Assembly (NCBI RefSeq): GCF_003051085.1
Contig: NZ_QAOM01000009.1
Location: 85,457-149,456 of the forward strand
DNA length: 64,000 nucleotides
Direction: 5' to 3'
Source: Trichococcus patagoniensis
GTDB taxonomy: Bacteria; Bacillota; Bacilli; Lactobacillales; Aerococcaceae
A model generated the notes under the pieces. The model saw only the letters and a list, made by a program, of their open reading frames with translations, was not told where the DNA came from and did no database searches. A program made the translations under genes and the position numbers. The number at the start of each line of letters is the position of its first letter. Positions within the stretch are counted from its first letter, which is position 1. Shown here one piece after another: positions 9,618 through 17,951 of this stretch.

Positions 9618-10679
9618 TTATAAAATAATCAATTCTTTTGGAGAATGCGTCAAAATCTCGTTGCCATTATCCCTGATCACAAGATCATCTTCAATCCGGA
9701 CGCCCCCAAGACCAGCGAGATAGATGCCCGGTTCATTTGTGATGACATTTCCTGGAACAAGCACTTTTCCGGATTTTTGCGATGTATTCGGTCCCTCATG
9801 TATCTCCAAACCGATTCCATGGCCATTGGAGTGGCCGAACGCATCTCCGTACCCTTGTTCCGTAATGTAATCGCGTGCCACACTGTCGACTTCGATACCG
9901 GTCATGCCAGCTTTTGCCGTTGCATTCACACGCAATTGGGCAGCCAGCACTATCTCGTAAATCTTCTTCAATTCTGCATGCGGTTGCCCCACTGAAACTG
10001 TGCGGGTCATATCCGAAACATAGCCATTGTAATAACAACCGAAATCCAGCGTCACGAAGTCGCCTTTTTCGATCAACTTCGGACTGGCCACACCATGCGG
10101 CATAGCAGAACGGATGCCGCTGGCGACAATCGTTTCAAACGAAACGCCGCTCGCTCCCAATTCGCGCATGTGGAAATCCAAACGGTTAGCAATCTCTATT
10201 TCCGAAACCCCTGGACGGATATGATCAAGGATGAACCTGAAGCCGGCATCCGCAATTTCACAAGCCCGTCTGATAGTCTGGATTTCTGCTTCGTCTTTGA
10301 CTTCACGCACTTCTTCGATGATGCCTGAAGCAGGAAGCAGATCGCACATCACCAGGTCCTCCAAATCCTCGACACTGCGGAAAGACAGGAGGGCGTCTTC
10401 GAAGCCTAGAGACGAAAGGCCCTTCTCCTCCACAATCTTTCTCACTTCATCGAATATCGGCCCTTTATTCTGAATAATCTGAAACCCCTGCGCCTGTGAA
10501 GCAGCTTGCTGGGTATAACGGAAGTCGGTCACAAAAAAAGCTTCCTTTTGAGTGATGACCGCCAAACCGGTCGTACCCGTAAAATTGGAAACATAACGTA
10601 AGTTATATTGACTTGTCACCAGCATTGCATCCATCTTCTTCGCTTTGATGGCAGCCTGCAATTTTGAGACTCTACTCAT
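9618..10679 (-). CDS. Xaa-Pro aminopeptidase/dipeptidase, M24 family
   Basis: A metallopeptidase that removes residues next to proline. It has a creatinase-like N-terminal domain (residues 1-125) and a pita-bread catalytic domain. The five metal ligands are visible: Asp in TLDFGCYYNG, Asp in VSDMTRTV, His in GHGIGLEIHEGP, Glu in NEPGIYLAG and Glu in GVRIEDD. At 353 residues it resembles the YqhT/PepP-like protein usually found next to efp. A second M24 peptidase, pepQ, lies at 26.8 kb. Whether it acts as an aminopeptidase or a dipeptidase cannot be told from sequence. Confidence 0.93.
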   Translation of the reverse strand: MSRVSKLQAAIKAKKMDAMLVTSQYNLRYVSNFTGTTGLAVITQKEAFFVTDFRYTQQAASQAQGFQIIQNKGPIFDEVRKIVEEKGLSSLGFEDALLSFRSVEDLEDLVMCDLLPASGIIEEVREVKDEAEIQTIRRACEIADAGFRFILDHIRPGVSEIEIANRLDFHMRELGASGVSFETIVASGIRSAMPHGVASPKLIEKGDFVTLDFGCYYNGYVSDMTRTVSVGQPHAELKKIYEIVLAAQLRVNATAKAGMTGIEVDSVARDYITEQGYGDAFGHSNGHGIGLEIHEGPNTSQKSGKVLVPGNVITNEPGIYLAGLGGVRIEDDLVIRDNGNEILTHSPKELIIL

Positions 10680-10832
10680 TTCACATACTTCCTTCCAAAA
10701 AAATAGCCTGTTTGTTTACAAACATACCTACCCAGTATATCAAAAAAGAGCCCGCATAGATAGAGGGAATATCAGCCTCGCGGACTACAACATGCATCCA
10801 CAGCACTTTCAAAAGCAGCGAGCAAGCGAAAA

Positions 10833-10870
10833 ATGCACAAACAAACCCGCAAATTGTCGGCTTGTTTGTG
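10833..10870 (-). terminator. Terminator after the comG operon
   Basis: On the minus strand, GCACAAACAA pairs with TTGTTTGTGC; the inner arm is imperfect (GCCGACAATTTGCGGG), and the hairpin is followed by ATTTTT. It lies about 60 bases downstream of the comGG stop and in front of the M24 peptidase gene, so it separates the two units. Confidence 0.65.
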
Positions 10871-10927
10871 CGTCTCGCTATATTACAGGACTCCTGCGTC
10901 GCTTAAAGGCACGTCATTTCCTGTTTG

Positions 10928-11365
10928 TCACTCCGGAAACATTATTTCCAATACCAGCGTTTCGCTGTAGGCATTTTGCAAGATCACGGTCGCAGTTACT
11001 TTCCCGGTAGCATCCGCCACACAGTGCACGATTCCTTCTTCGAAAGACAGGACAGCTGGCACAATCCGATTTTCCGGAGTCGATGCTTTGTTATGATCCT
11101 TCAGCCAATAGTCGGTGTAGGCCAGCAAAGTTTGCGCTTTATAGTGGTTTTCCGTCAATCTGTACAGATAGAGCTGATTCTCATATATCCGGATGAGTCC
11201 GAAAAGCATCATTTGCGAAAGGAACAGGTAGAAAATGGCGATCGGCAAAATGGAGCCGCTCTTCCTCCGAAATTGATGATTATTAAATGGGGGCTTTCGG
11301 CAAGATGAGATGCGCTCTGCGCGTTTGGTTGTCAGAAAGCGTAGCCTGGATAGAAATCCCTTCAT
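10928..11365 (-). CDS. comGG: Competence pseudopilus protein ComGG (start uncertain)
   Basis: Last gene of the comG operon. The recognisable part is a hydrophobic N-terminal helix (ILPIAIFYLFLSQMMLF) followed by a short pilin-like domain, as in ComGG, a minor pseudopilin of the DNA-uptake pilus. No prepilin GFTLxE site is seen, which is normal for ComGG. The only ATG in frame is at 11365, giving 145 residues and an 83 bp overlap with comGF. A strong GGAGGAAG lies much further in (around 11265), but only TTG or ATT codons follow it, so the true start may be internal and the protein nearer 100-110 residues. Confidence 0.75.
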   Translation of the reverse strand: MKGFLSRLRFLTTKRAERISSCRKPPFNNHQFRRKSGSILPIAIFYLFLSQMMLFGLIRIYENQLYLYRLTENHYKAQTLLAYTDYWLKDHNKASTPENRIVPAVLSFEEGIVHCVADATGKVTATVILQNAYSETLVLEIMFPE

Positions 11366-11750
11366 TGGTCACCTCATATTTCAACGTTTTGACGTGCAGC
11401 AACATCGGATGATAGCCGGCCCCGTTTTTGTACCGGAGGACTTTATTGATCCGGAACTCATAGGTGTAGGCAGCCGTGTCGGCCGGATTTAGCGATTTGG
11501 TGCGGATGGTCGTGCTCGTCTTCTGCACCAACAACTCGTCCTCCCACTCATGCTCGAGCTGAATCAGGAAGAGATGCCATTCCGCATCCTGCGTCTGCTC
11601 CATCTGGCTATTCGCCGTGCGGATCACCTCCATACCTCCCATCAGCAACAGGAGCACCAGCGTATTGACTGTCAACGCAAAAGCCGCCTCCAACAAGGTG
11701 AAGCCGGCTTGCGATTGTTTAGGGACTTTCCGCTTGGATTTCGTCGGCAT
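11283..11750 (-). CDS. comGF: Competence minor pseudopilin ComGF
   Basis: A 155-residue type IV pilin-like protein. The leader contains the prepilin peptidase site QAGFTLLEA (residues 15-23) followed by a hydrophobic helix to about residue 40; the rest is a beta-rich domain. ComGF is a minor component of the competence pseudopilus that carries DNA to ComEA. It overlaps comGE by 32 bp and probably comGG as well, so the three are translationally coupled. Confidence 0.87.
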   Translation of the reverse strand: MPTKSKRKVPKQSQAGFTLLEAAFALTVNTLVLLLLMGGMEVIRTANSQMEQTQDAEWHLFLIQLEHEWEDELLVQKTSTTIRTKSLNPADTAAYTYEFRINKVLRYKNGAGYHPMLLHVKTLKYEVTNEGISIQATLSDNQTRRAHLILPKAPI

Positions 11751-12060
11751 GCACCGTCACCCTTTCTGTCCCATCACCACCGCTCACTTCCAGCAGTGCG
11801 GTTTCCGGGTCCCAAGTAGTGGTGAATAGTATCCCTCCGGAAGCCTGACTTCCAATTGGGCTGCCACCCTTGGCGATGACCTGCATCTGATCCTGCGCGA
11901 CCCGCCAGTAGGCAACTTCCGCCCCCGCCGCTTTTAAGGTCGTGAAAAATTGAATGGAATGCGGAAGCAGCACATAGAGCGAGAGGCTGACCATGGCCAA
12001 AGCGATCAGACTTTCGAAAAGCATATAACCGCTGCTATCGTTTAGCTTTGTTGACTTCAT
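11719..12060 (-). CDS. comGE: Competence minor pseudopilin ComGE
   Basis: A 113-residue pilin-like protein. A short basic/polar leader is followed by SSGYMLFESLIALAMVSLSL, a variant prepilin site (GYMLFE instead of GFTLxE) plus the hydrophobic helix. Assigned ComGE from its place between comGD and comGF and its size. It overlaps comGD by 26 bp and comGF by 32 bp. Confidence 0.83.
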   Translation of the reverse strand: MKSTKLNDSSGYMLFESLIALAMVSLSLYVLLPHSIQFFTTLKAAGAEVAYWRVAQDQMQVIAKGGSPIGSQASGGILFTTTWDPETALLEVSGGDGTERVTVHADEIQAESP

Positions 12061-12478
12061 AACGACCGCTCCCCAATTGGATTGTGATTGTATAACGATA
12101 CCGGGCCGTTTCCATGATGATGGTGTTCGGCTGCAGATAACCGCTGCCCCCTTTGATGAATCCGGTGTAGCCTTGAATCACCTTAGCCCCTTCAGGCAAC
12201 AGCAGCTTGCGGTTAATGTAGCGGTCCGAACCGGCACCATCTTTGAAAACAGCGTAATGTGTTGCCCCGATCGGCCGCACGACATCCATGTTGACGCCGT
12301 TCCCGGTGATGACCGCATAACTCTGCGCCGTGTGCAGTTCCGTCAGGAAATCGTCCAAAAACAGATTGAACGCGAATTCATCCGCCGCGGTATCCAGTTG
12401 CGGGGCCAACAGCAAAATCATGGATGCAATCATCAGGACCAACAGGCTCTCCAATAAAGTAAATCCGCTTTTATACAT
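12035..12478 (-). CDS. comGD: Competence minor pseudopilin ComGD
   Basis: A 147-residue type IV pilin-like protein. The leader is only four residues long: MYKSGFTLLESLLVLMIASM gives the cleavage site G/F and the hydrophobic helix. The rest is a GspH-like beta domain. It follows comGC by 20 bp. Works with ComGC, GE, GF and GG in the DNA-uptake pseudopilus after cleavage by ComC, which is not in this window. Confidence 0.88.
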   Translation of the reverse strand: MYKSGFTLLESLLVLMIASMILLLAPQLDTAADEFAFNLFLDDFLTELHTAQSYAVITGNGVNMDVVRPIGATHYAVFKDGAGSDRYINRKLLLPEGAKVIQGYTGFIKGGSGYLQPNTIIMETARYRYTITIQLGSGRYEVNKAKR

Positions 12479-12498
12479 TATTCATTCCTTCATTACTT

Positions 12499-12819
12499 TT
12501 ATTCGATTTTGGACACATTACCGTCTGATATTGTCAGTTTGGCAGTCGCTTCGGTCGCTTGTTTTGCGCTAAGGTAGCCTTCCGTGTTCAAAACAGTGAA
12601 GCTTGCCGCTTCCGTGCCCGTATCGAGTTCGTACATGTCTGCCTGGGTCTGCACGACGACCGCCAATGCATCCGTCCCTTTGGTCTCCACGCTTTTCTTC
12701 GTATTCGCCACATTCGGGATGATCATCAGCATCAGTACGGATATGATGAACAGAACAAGCACCATTTCCATCAAAGTGAAACCATTTTTATTTTTAAGTG
12801 TTTTTTTGATCGTTTTCAT
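12499..12819 (-). CDS. comGC: Competence major pseudopilin ComGC
   Basis: The major subunit of the competence pilus, 106 residues. The leader MKTIKKTLKNKN is followed by GFTLMEMVLVLFIISVLMLM, a canonical prepilin peptidase site and membrane helix, then a short C-terminal domain. Its ATG shares a base with the comGB stop (TAATG), a coupled start. The short length fits ComGC rather than a full type IV pilin. Confidence 0.94.
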   Translation of the reverse strand: MKTIKKTLKNKNGFTLMEMVLVLFIISVLMLMIIPNVANTKKSVETKGTDALAVVVQTQADMYELDTGTEAASFTVLNTEGYLSAKQATEATAKLTISDGNVSKIE

Positions 12820-13892
12820 TAATACATTCCTCCTAATGAACTAAGCATCGGCATCAACAATATAAGGTAGATCGCCATAACGATGACAGCGACCATGAGA
12901 AACAAGATAGGCTGCAGCCAGCCAATTTTCTGTTCGATGTCCGCAATCAGCATCCGGAAACATTCTTCGCTGTACATACTCAACTTGATAGGCAATTGGC
13001 TGGTGAGCTCGCCGTGATAGATGATCCAGCCCATCTCCTCTTTGAAGATGGGATAACGTTTGATGATCGTCGTCAGGCTGTCGCCCTGCATCAGCCCTTC
13101 CTCCACCAATCCGGATATTTCCTTCATCCAGGCAGTCCCTTCATCGCCGCGCATGAGCGAAACGATTTGGTTCAACTGCATGCCGTTTCGGAAGAAATAG
13201 GCGTATTCCCGGCAGAAAAAAAAGGAATAGTAGAGTTGGACCCATTTACTGAAGAGAGGAATCCGGCAAAACAACAACGATTTTTGGAAAGCTGATTTCT
13301 TTTTCAAATAACTTTTTGCCAACAGGAACAAACCGGCACCTAAGGCTAAACTTCCCAAGATGATGAGCGGCAGGTTCTCCAGATATAGCAGGATGATGCG
13401 GACCATCACGCCGGAACCTTCTTCCGAGGGCACCAGCATCGTTTCCAAACTAGGCAGCAGGACCTGCCTGATCGCAATCAGCATCACATTTGCGAACACC
13501 AGCAAAAACAACGGGTAGATCAAGACTTTTCTGAGCTTATGCAGCTGTTTGTCCTTTTCCGTCAGGAAGTCTGAACAAAAGAGCAAAGTTTCCGTCAATT
13601 TCCCGTGAAGGAAGGAAAGCCTCAGCTGCGATACGACTTGCTCCGAGAAGCCGCATCCAGCCAAGGCATCAGCAAGATTGATGCCTGTTTCCAGTTTGCT
13701 CAGCATGCGCTGGATATCGACCAAGCGCTTCGGCTGCATCATCTTCAGAAAGGCGAGCCCTTCGGACAACGAAAAACCTTCCTTAAGCAATTCACCCAAG
13801 CGCCTCAGAAAATATGCCTGCTCTTTTGCCTGCCAACGTTTTTCAGACGAGATTCTCCAGGTAATTTTTTTCCGTAATGTATCCACATGCAT
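12819..13892 (-). CDS. comGB: Competence pilus inner-membrane platform protein ComGB
   Basis: Type II secretion F-domain membrane protein that anchors the pseudopilus machine. Seen: FLRRLGELLKEGFSLSEGLAFL at the start of the first T2SF domain, hydrophobic segments near the middle (IYPLFLLVFANVMLIAIRQV and IILLYLENLPLIILGSLALG) and one at the C-terminus (ILFLMVAVIVMAIYLILLM). I took the ATG of MHVDTLRKK (13892); an ATG seven codons upstream (13913) is possible. Either start lies inside the end of comGA, an overlap of 50-71 bp. Confidence 0.92.
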   Translation of the reverse strand: MHVDTLRKKITWRISSEKRWQAKEQAYFLRRLGELLKEGFSLSEGLAFLKMMQPKRLVDIQRMLSKLETGINLADALAGCGFSEQVVSQLRLSFLHGKLTETLLFCSDFLTEKDKQLHKLRKVLIYPLFLLVFANVMLIAIRQVLLPSLETMLVPSEEGSGVMVRIILLYLENLPLIILGSLALGAGLFLLAKSYLKKKSAFQKSLLFCRIPLFSKWVQLYYSFFFCREYAYFFRNGMQLNQIVSLMRGDEGTAWMKEISGLVEEGLMQGDSLTTIIKRYPIFKEEMGWIIYHGELTSQLPIKLSMYSEECFRMLIADIEQKIGWLQPILFLMVAVIVMAIYLILLMPMLSSLGGMY

Positions 13893-14886
13893 AGGCTTTG
13901 CGCAATTTATCATTCAGAGTGACAAACCGCTTTCTGTCCTCCTTGTTCTGCAGATGATCCTGCAGTTCCTTGCCTGCCAATATTTCGTAGATGGCAGCCG
14001 ACTTTTCGTTTACCTGATAGTGGGAACAGTGAATCGTGCATTTACCGGAGCACAGCGGACAATATTTTGCGATCAGACGTTGGGAGACGACAGCCAGCAG
14101 CGTCTGCTTCATTTGTTCGGAAGAAATAGCCAGTTCCCGCAGCCTTTCCAATACCCCGAACGACTCTTTGGCATGGATTGTTGCGATCACCAAGTGTCCG
14201 GTCAATGCGCTTCTCACTACCATTTTGGCCGTTTCCTCATCCCGGATTTCGCCGATGACGAGGATGTCCGGATGATGGCGCAAGCACTGACGGATGAGCA
14301 GATCGTACGTGATGCCCGCAGCTTCGTTCACTTCGGCCTGCAGAAACAGCGGCTCCTCAATTTCGACTGGGTCCTCCATCGTAATGATCTGCAGCGGTTC
14401 ATCGGCGTATTTTCTGCGCAGCAAATGATAGATGGTGGTTGTTTTCCCGGAACCGGTAGGTCCAGAAAACAGCACCAGCCCGCTCTTATGGTCCAACAGT
14501 TCGAGCAACTCCGCCTCCTGGGCCGGGAAAAATGCGTGCAAACCCGGATCAGAACCCGGATTTACGTACAGCATGCGGATGACAAGCGACTCTTGGTAGC
14601 GGAAATTTGCGATGGTGGACAGCCTCAGTTCTATTTTTTTGCCGTTCAGCCGGTACCTGACAGCACCGGATTGGGGTTTCCGCCTTTCGCCCACATTCAT
14701 GTTCGAAAGGAATTTAAAATAAGAAATCAGTCGTTCACCCTTTTCGATTGTATACACCGATACTTTCGACAAGCCGGTACTCACGCGGAAAAAGAGTTCG
14801 TAGTGGTCTTCATAAGGGAGCAGATGGATGTCGGAAACACCCAACCGCATCGCATCGGCCAATAGGCTCTCTGCTTTTTCTTCCAT
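13843..14886 (-). CDS. comGA: Competence pilus assembly ATPase ComGA
   Basis: Secretion ATPase (GspE/PilB family) that powers pseudopilus assembly at the inner membrane. Walker A GPTGSGKT is at residues 142-149, the Asp box is ITMEDPVEIEE, Walker B ILVIGEIRDEETA and the His box HLVIATIHAKESFG. A Cys cluster, CPLCSGKCTIHC, near residue 280 resembles the zinc site of GspE. GAGGTGAT precedes the ATG. First gene of a complete comGA-GG operon; I see no clear ComX (cin) box or ComK box in the 170 bp upstream. Confidence 0.95.
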   Translation of the reverse strand: MEEKAESLLADAMRLGVSDIHLLPYEDHYELFFRVSTGLSKVSVYTIEKGERLISYFKFLSNMNVGERRKPQSGAVRYRLNGKKIELRLSTIANFRYQESLVIRMLYVNPGSDPGLHAFFPAQEAELLELLDHKSGLVLFSGPTGSGKTTTIYHLLRRKYADEPLQIITMEDPVEIEEPLFLQAEVNEAAGITYDLLIRQCLRHHPDILVIGEIRDEETAKMVVRSALTGHLVIATIHAKESFGVLERLRELAISSEQMKQTLLAVVSQRLIAKYCPLCSGKCTIHCSHYQVNEKSAAIYEILAGKELQDHLQNKEDRKRFVTLNDKLRKAYACGYITEKNYLENLV

Positions 14887-14978
14887 ATCATCACCTCATT
14901 TCTATTTTGCCGTCACTTATAGCTTCTGCAAAATCCTCGCATCCGCTCTTTCTCCGACGAGAAACTTAGTTAAAAATA

Positions 14979-14987
14979 TGTTATATT
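14979..14987 (+). promoter_or_regulatory. Extended -10 promoter for the YitT gene
   Basis: TGT followed by TATATT, about 70 bp upstream of the TTG start. No convincing -35 element is visible, which is common when the -10 is extended. Confidence 0.45.
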
Positions 14988-15054
14988 GGCATAAATAGCG
15001 GTCCCAAATGCGAAAAACAAGCGGGATCACTCAATATAGGGGAGGTGAACTTTT

Positions 15055-15945
15055 TTGAAAAAGAACGTTGTTGGTTCGATTCTTCTGATTGCAATCGGAA
15101 CATTCCTGTTCGCGGTAGGCATCAATATGTTTTCCGTTGCGAACCATCTTGGTGAAGGCGGCGTCACCGGCATTAGTTTGTTGGCCTTCTATACCATGGA
15201 TGTTCCGGTAGCCATAACGAGTTTCGTCTTGAACGCCATCATTCTGGTTATCGGGTTCCGTTTTTTGGAAAAATCGACCATGAGACTGACGCTTTTGGCC
15301 ACGCTGTTGATGTCGGTGTTTCTTTATCTGACGGCAGCTTGGCGCTATCCGATGGAAACAATCATCCTAGCGCCGCTTTGCTCCGGATTTTTGGTCGGCA
15401 CAGGCTTGGGCCTCGTGATGCAGGCAGGCGGTTCCACGGCCGGTACTGATATCATCGCCTTGATTATTAATAAATATCTCGGCTGGAGCACCAGTGTAGC
15501 ACTGGTCGTATTGGACCTATTCGTCGTTGGACCTTCCATCTTCGTAATCGGGCTGGAGAATGTCGTTTTGACTGTCGTGCATCTCTATGTGCAAACGAAA
15601 GTGCTGGATTTCATCCTGGAAGGGTTCAATCCGAAAAAACAAGTTCTGATCATCTCGGAGCGGTATCAGGAAATCGCTGAGGCAATCGATAAGAAAATCG
15701 GTCGCGGAATGACCTTTTTGGAAGGCGAAGGCTATTACTCCAAAAGCCAAAAGAAGGTGATTTTGATTGTCGTCAACAGACAGCAATTGATGCCGCTCAA
15801 CCGGATTGTGACAGCCATCGATCCGAAGGCTTTCTTCACAATCAGCGAAGCCCAAAGCGTCATCGGCGAGGGGTTCTCTTATTTGATTTCGGATGAGCAA
15901 TACCAACAAAAAATCAACGACTTCATCGACGAACAGTCGGAATGA
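15055..15945 (+). CDS. YitT family membrane protein
   Basis: A 296-residue protein with a multi-pass N-terminal domain (DUF161, about five or six helices in residues 5-190) and a cytoplasmic C-terminal DUF2179 domain (about 205-285, with GRGMTFLEGEGYY). Gly-rich motifs GEGGVTGISLL and GGSTAGTDIIALIIN are typical. Function in the family is unknown; some members are linked to transport. The start is a TTG at 15055 with GGGGAGGTGAAC directly upstream; no ATG fits. It is a single-gene unit, opposite in direction to its neighbours. Confidence 0.92.
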   Translation: MKKNVVGSILLIAIGTFLFAVGINMFSVANHLGEGGVTGISLLAFYTMDVPVAITSFVLNAIILVIGFRFLEKSTMRLTLLATLLMSVFLYLTAAWRYPMETIILAPLCSGFLVGTGLGLVMQAGGSTAGTDIIALIINKYLGWSTSVALVVLDLFVVGPSIFVIGLENVVLTVVHLYVQTKVLDFILEGFNPKKQVLIISERYQEIAEAIDKKIGRGMTFLEGEGYYSKSQKKVILIVVNRQQLMPLNRIVTAIDPKAFFTISEAQSVIGEGFSYLISDEQYQQKINDFIDEQSE

Positions 15946-15960
15946 TCGCTAAACAACTCC

Positions 15961-16020
15961 ATAACCAAAAAAGAACGGCAAGGACATTTTAAATAGTCCT
16001 TGCCGTTCTTTTTTGGTTAT
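15961..16020. terminator. Bidirectional terminator, 25-bp perfect inverted repeat
   Basis: Arms 15961-15985 and 15996-16020 are perfect complements (ATAACCAAAAAAGAACGGCA... and its reverse) around a 10-base loop. Both strands have an A/T run outside the GC core, so it can terminate the YitT gene and the converging small gene that ends at 16053. Confidence 0.93.
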
Positions 16021-16052
16021 GGATGCTTCTTTATCTTACTGTTTTCACCCTG

Positions 16053-16349
16053 TCAGGAAAGCAGGAAAACGACTGTTTTCATGATGTCCATTTTCTCCAC
16101 TGCGGCGTTGTATTTCAATCTGGCAATCTTCAGGTTCTGTTCCTCCTCGCGCATAATGGTGAGGTTCTCTTCCGAATTGTCTTTGATCCATTCGCCTTTC
16201 ACATTTGCAAAGGTGATTTCCTGCAGTTCGACTGCTTTCTTCGCTTCCAGCAGCTCGAACTTCAGCAATCCGTACTTCCTTTCCAGATCCTGCATTTTGA
16301 TGGGATCCTGTTCCTTCAACGAATCGATTCTGGCTTTCAGCTCTTCCAT
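16053..16349 (-). CDS. Small coiled-coil protein of unknown function
   Basis: A 98-residue, highly charged and helical protein rich in Glu, Lys and Leu; heptad-like spacing runs through most of it (MEELKARIDSLKEQD, then EENLTIMREEEQNLKIARLK). No cysteine, no signal peptide and no membrane segment. The ATG at 16349 follows GGAGG at 11 bases; a TTG six codons upstream (16367) is a possible longer start. It lies 45 bp after the DJ-1/PfpI gene on the same strand, so the two may be co-transcribed. I do not recognise the family. Confidence 0.65.
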   Translation of the reverse strand: MEELKARIDSLKEQDPIKMQDLERKYGLLKFELLEAKKAVELQEITFANVKGEWIKDNSEENLTIMREEEQNLKIARLKYNAAVEKMDIMKTVVFLLS

Positions 16350-16394
16350 ATTCCTTGCCGCCTCCAATTCCTCACCAACAGCCTTGTTTCCTCT

Positions 16395-16904
16395 TTAACC
16401 AGCCAAAAACTTGCAGATTTCCAACCCAAACTGTTTTGCTTGATCCGGACCGCTAGCAGTGATGAGATTGCCATCCACTGTCACATCGGACTCAGAATAA
16501 ACTGCTCCTTTGGCTTCGATAGCTGCAATCTCAGATTCGAAAACAGTCGCATTTTTCCTCTTAAGTAAACCCGCGTTCGCTAAGATGACCGGTGCGATGC
16601 AGATTGCAGCAACCATTTTGCCTTGCCCATTCATTGCCTGAGCCAACATCCACGCATGCGGATCGTTGAAGAAAACGCGGCTTCCCGTCCCTCCAACAAA
16701 CACCACTCCATCAAAAATGGTCGTATCGACATCCTCAACCAAGAGATCCGATTGCGCGATTCCACCATGCACACCCATGCAGGTCCCGGTCTTGTGGCTG
16801 GCGATCCACATTTCATGTCCGCATTTTGCAATTTCTTCCTGGGTCATGAATAATTCTTCGTCGCGGAAATCTTCAGGTGCAATAACAAATATTACTTTTG
16901 CCAT
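16395..16904 (-). CDS. DJ-1/PfpI family protein
   Basis: A 169-residue class I glutamine amidotransferase-like protein. The nucleophile elbow is AAICIAPVILA with the conserved Cys near residue 102; an acidic partner is in FVIAPEDFRDEELF (Glu near residue 16). Members act as chaperones, deglycases or proteases; the exact activity cannot be assigned. GGGGGA lies upstream of the ATG. It forms a probable two-gene unit with the coiled-coil gene downstream. Confidence 0.88.
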   Translation of the reverse strand: MAKVIFVIAPEDFRDEELFMTQEEIAKCGHEMWIASHKTGTCMGVHGGIAQSDLLVEDVDTTIFDGVVFVGGTGSRVFFNDPHAWMLAQAMNGQGKMVAAICIAPVILANAGLLKRKNATVFESEIAAIEAKGAVYSESDVTVDGNLITASGPDQAKQFGLEICKFLAG

Positions 16905-17083
16905 ACCGCTGTTCCCCCATTCGTTGTTTATCCCGATCGGATAATGATAGCTTCTCTTTAAGAGCCTTGTTCGAAAAGTCCATGGAAAATCCGACTTTGG
17001 CTAACTAAATTATACTACAAGCTAAAGAAGAAAGCGATTTCAGATACAAGGTTGTCTATTAGGAGCAAAGCCAAATCCGAAAA

Positions 17084-17131
17084 AAACCCGGTTGCCTTCC
17101 ACTGTCTGCTGACAAGTAGGCAACCGGGTTT
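17084..17131 (-). terminator. Terminator of yebC
   Basis: Thirteen-base perfect arms (17084-17096 and 17119-17131, AAACCCGGTTGCC and its complement) with a 22-base loop, followed on the minus strand by a T run. It sits 17 bases past the yebC stop. Confidence 0.85.
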
Positions 17132-17147
17132 GATTCTCTGTAAAATG

Positions 17148-17885
17148 TTATTCTTCGTCATCCAAATCAGCGTTGTGGAATACTTCGGAGACGTCATCAT
17201 CGTCTTCCAGTTTTTCCAGCATCGTTCTGAATTGCGTTTCTTTGTCCGCTGCGATAGCTGACAAAGTTTGCGGAACCATCGTGACTTCCGCTTCGGCCAA
17301 CACGTAGCCTTCTGCCTTCAATGCTTCACAAACCGCATCAAAATCGGTAGGATCTGTGTAGATTTCGAATACTTCATCGCTTGTCTGCAACTCTTCCCCA
17401 CCGGCTTCCAACACGCTCATCAACATCGCGTCTTCATCCACTTCCAAGTCTTCGCGCTCGATTGCGAGATAACCTTTGCGGTCGAACATGTAGCTCACTG
17501 AACCGGATTCTCCCAAAGATCCTCCGTTTTTGTTGAAAGCGACTCTGATGTTTGTAGCGGTACGGTTGCGGTTGTCGGTCAAAGCATGGACCAAAACAGC
17601 GACACCGTTCGGGCCGTAGCCTTCATAAGTGATTTCTTCATAGTTTTCGCCTTCTCCAGCAGATGTTGCTTTTTTGATGGCGCGTGTGATGTTGTCGTTC
17701 GGCATGTTCGCCGCTTTCGCTTTATCGATGATCATGCGCAGGCTCGGGTTAGATGAGGGATCCGGACCGCTGTTTTTTGCAGCCATATAAATTTCTTTTG
17801 ATAATCTCTGGAAAATTTTACCTCGTTTTTGATCTGCAGCGCCTTTTGCGCCTTTGATTTTACTCCATTTTGAATGTCCTGACAT
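17148..17885 (-). CDS. yebC: YebC/PmpR family regulator
   Basis: A 245-residue three-domain protein. The family start [20 protein letters not shown] is intact, then [19 protein letters not shown] and [18 protein letters not shown]. Members were described as DNA-binding regulators; recent work on this family points to help with ribosome stalling at proline stretches, which would complement EF-P. Very acidic C-terminus ([20 protein letters not shown]). Single-gene unit with its own terminator. Confidence 0.95.
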   Translation of the reverse strand: MSGHSKWSKIKGAKGAADQKRGKIFQRLSKEIYMAAKNSGPDPSSNPSLRMIIDKAKAANMPNDNITRAIKKATSAGEGENYEEITYEGYGPNGVAVLVHALTDNRNRTATNIRVAFNKNGGSLGESGSVSYMFDRKGYLAIEREDLEVDEDAMLMSVLEAGGEELQTSDEVFEIYTDPTDFDAVCEALKAEGYVLAEAEVTMVPQTLSAIAADKETQFRTMLEKLEDDDDVSEVFHNADLDDEE

Positions 17886-17951
17886 TCAGATCCCTCTTCT
17901 CATCTATTAATTTACTCAATCATTTTATCAAAAGTAACCGCTTATGGCAAT

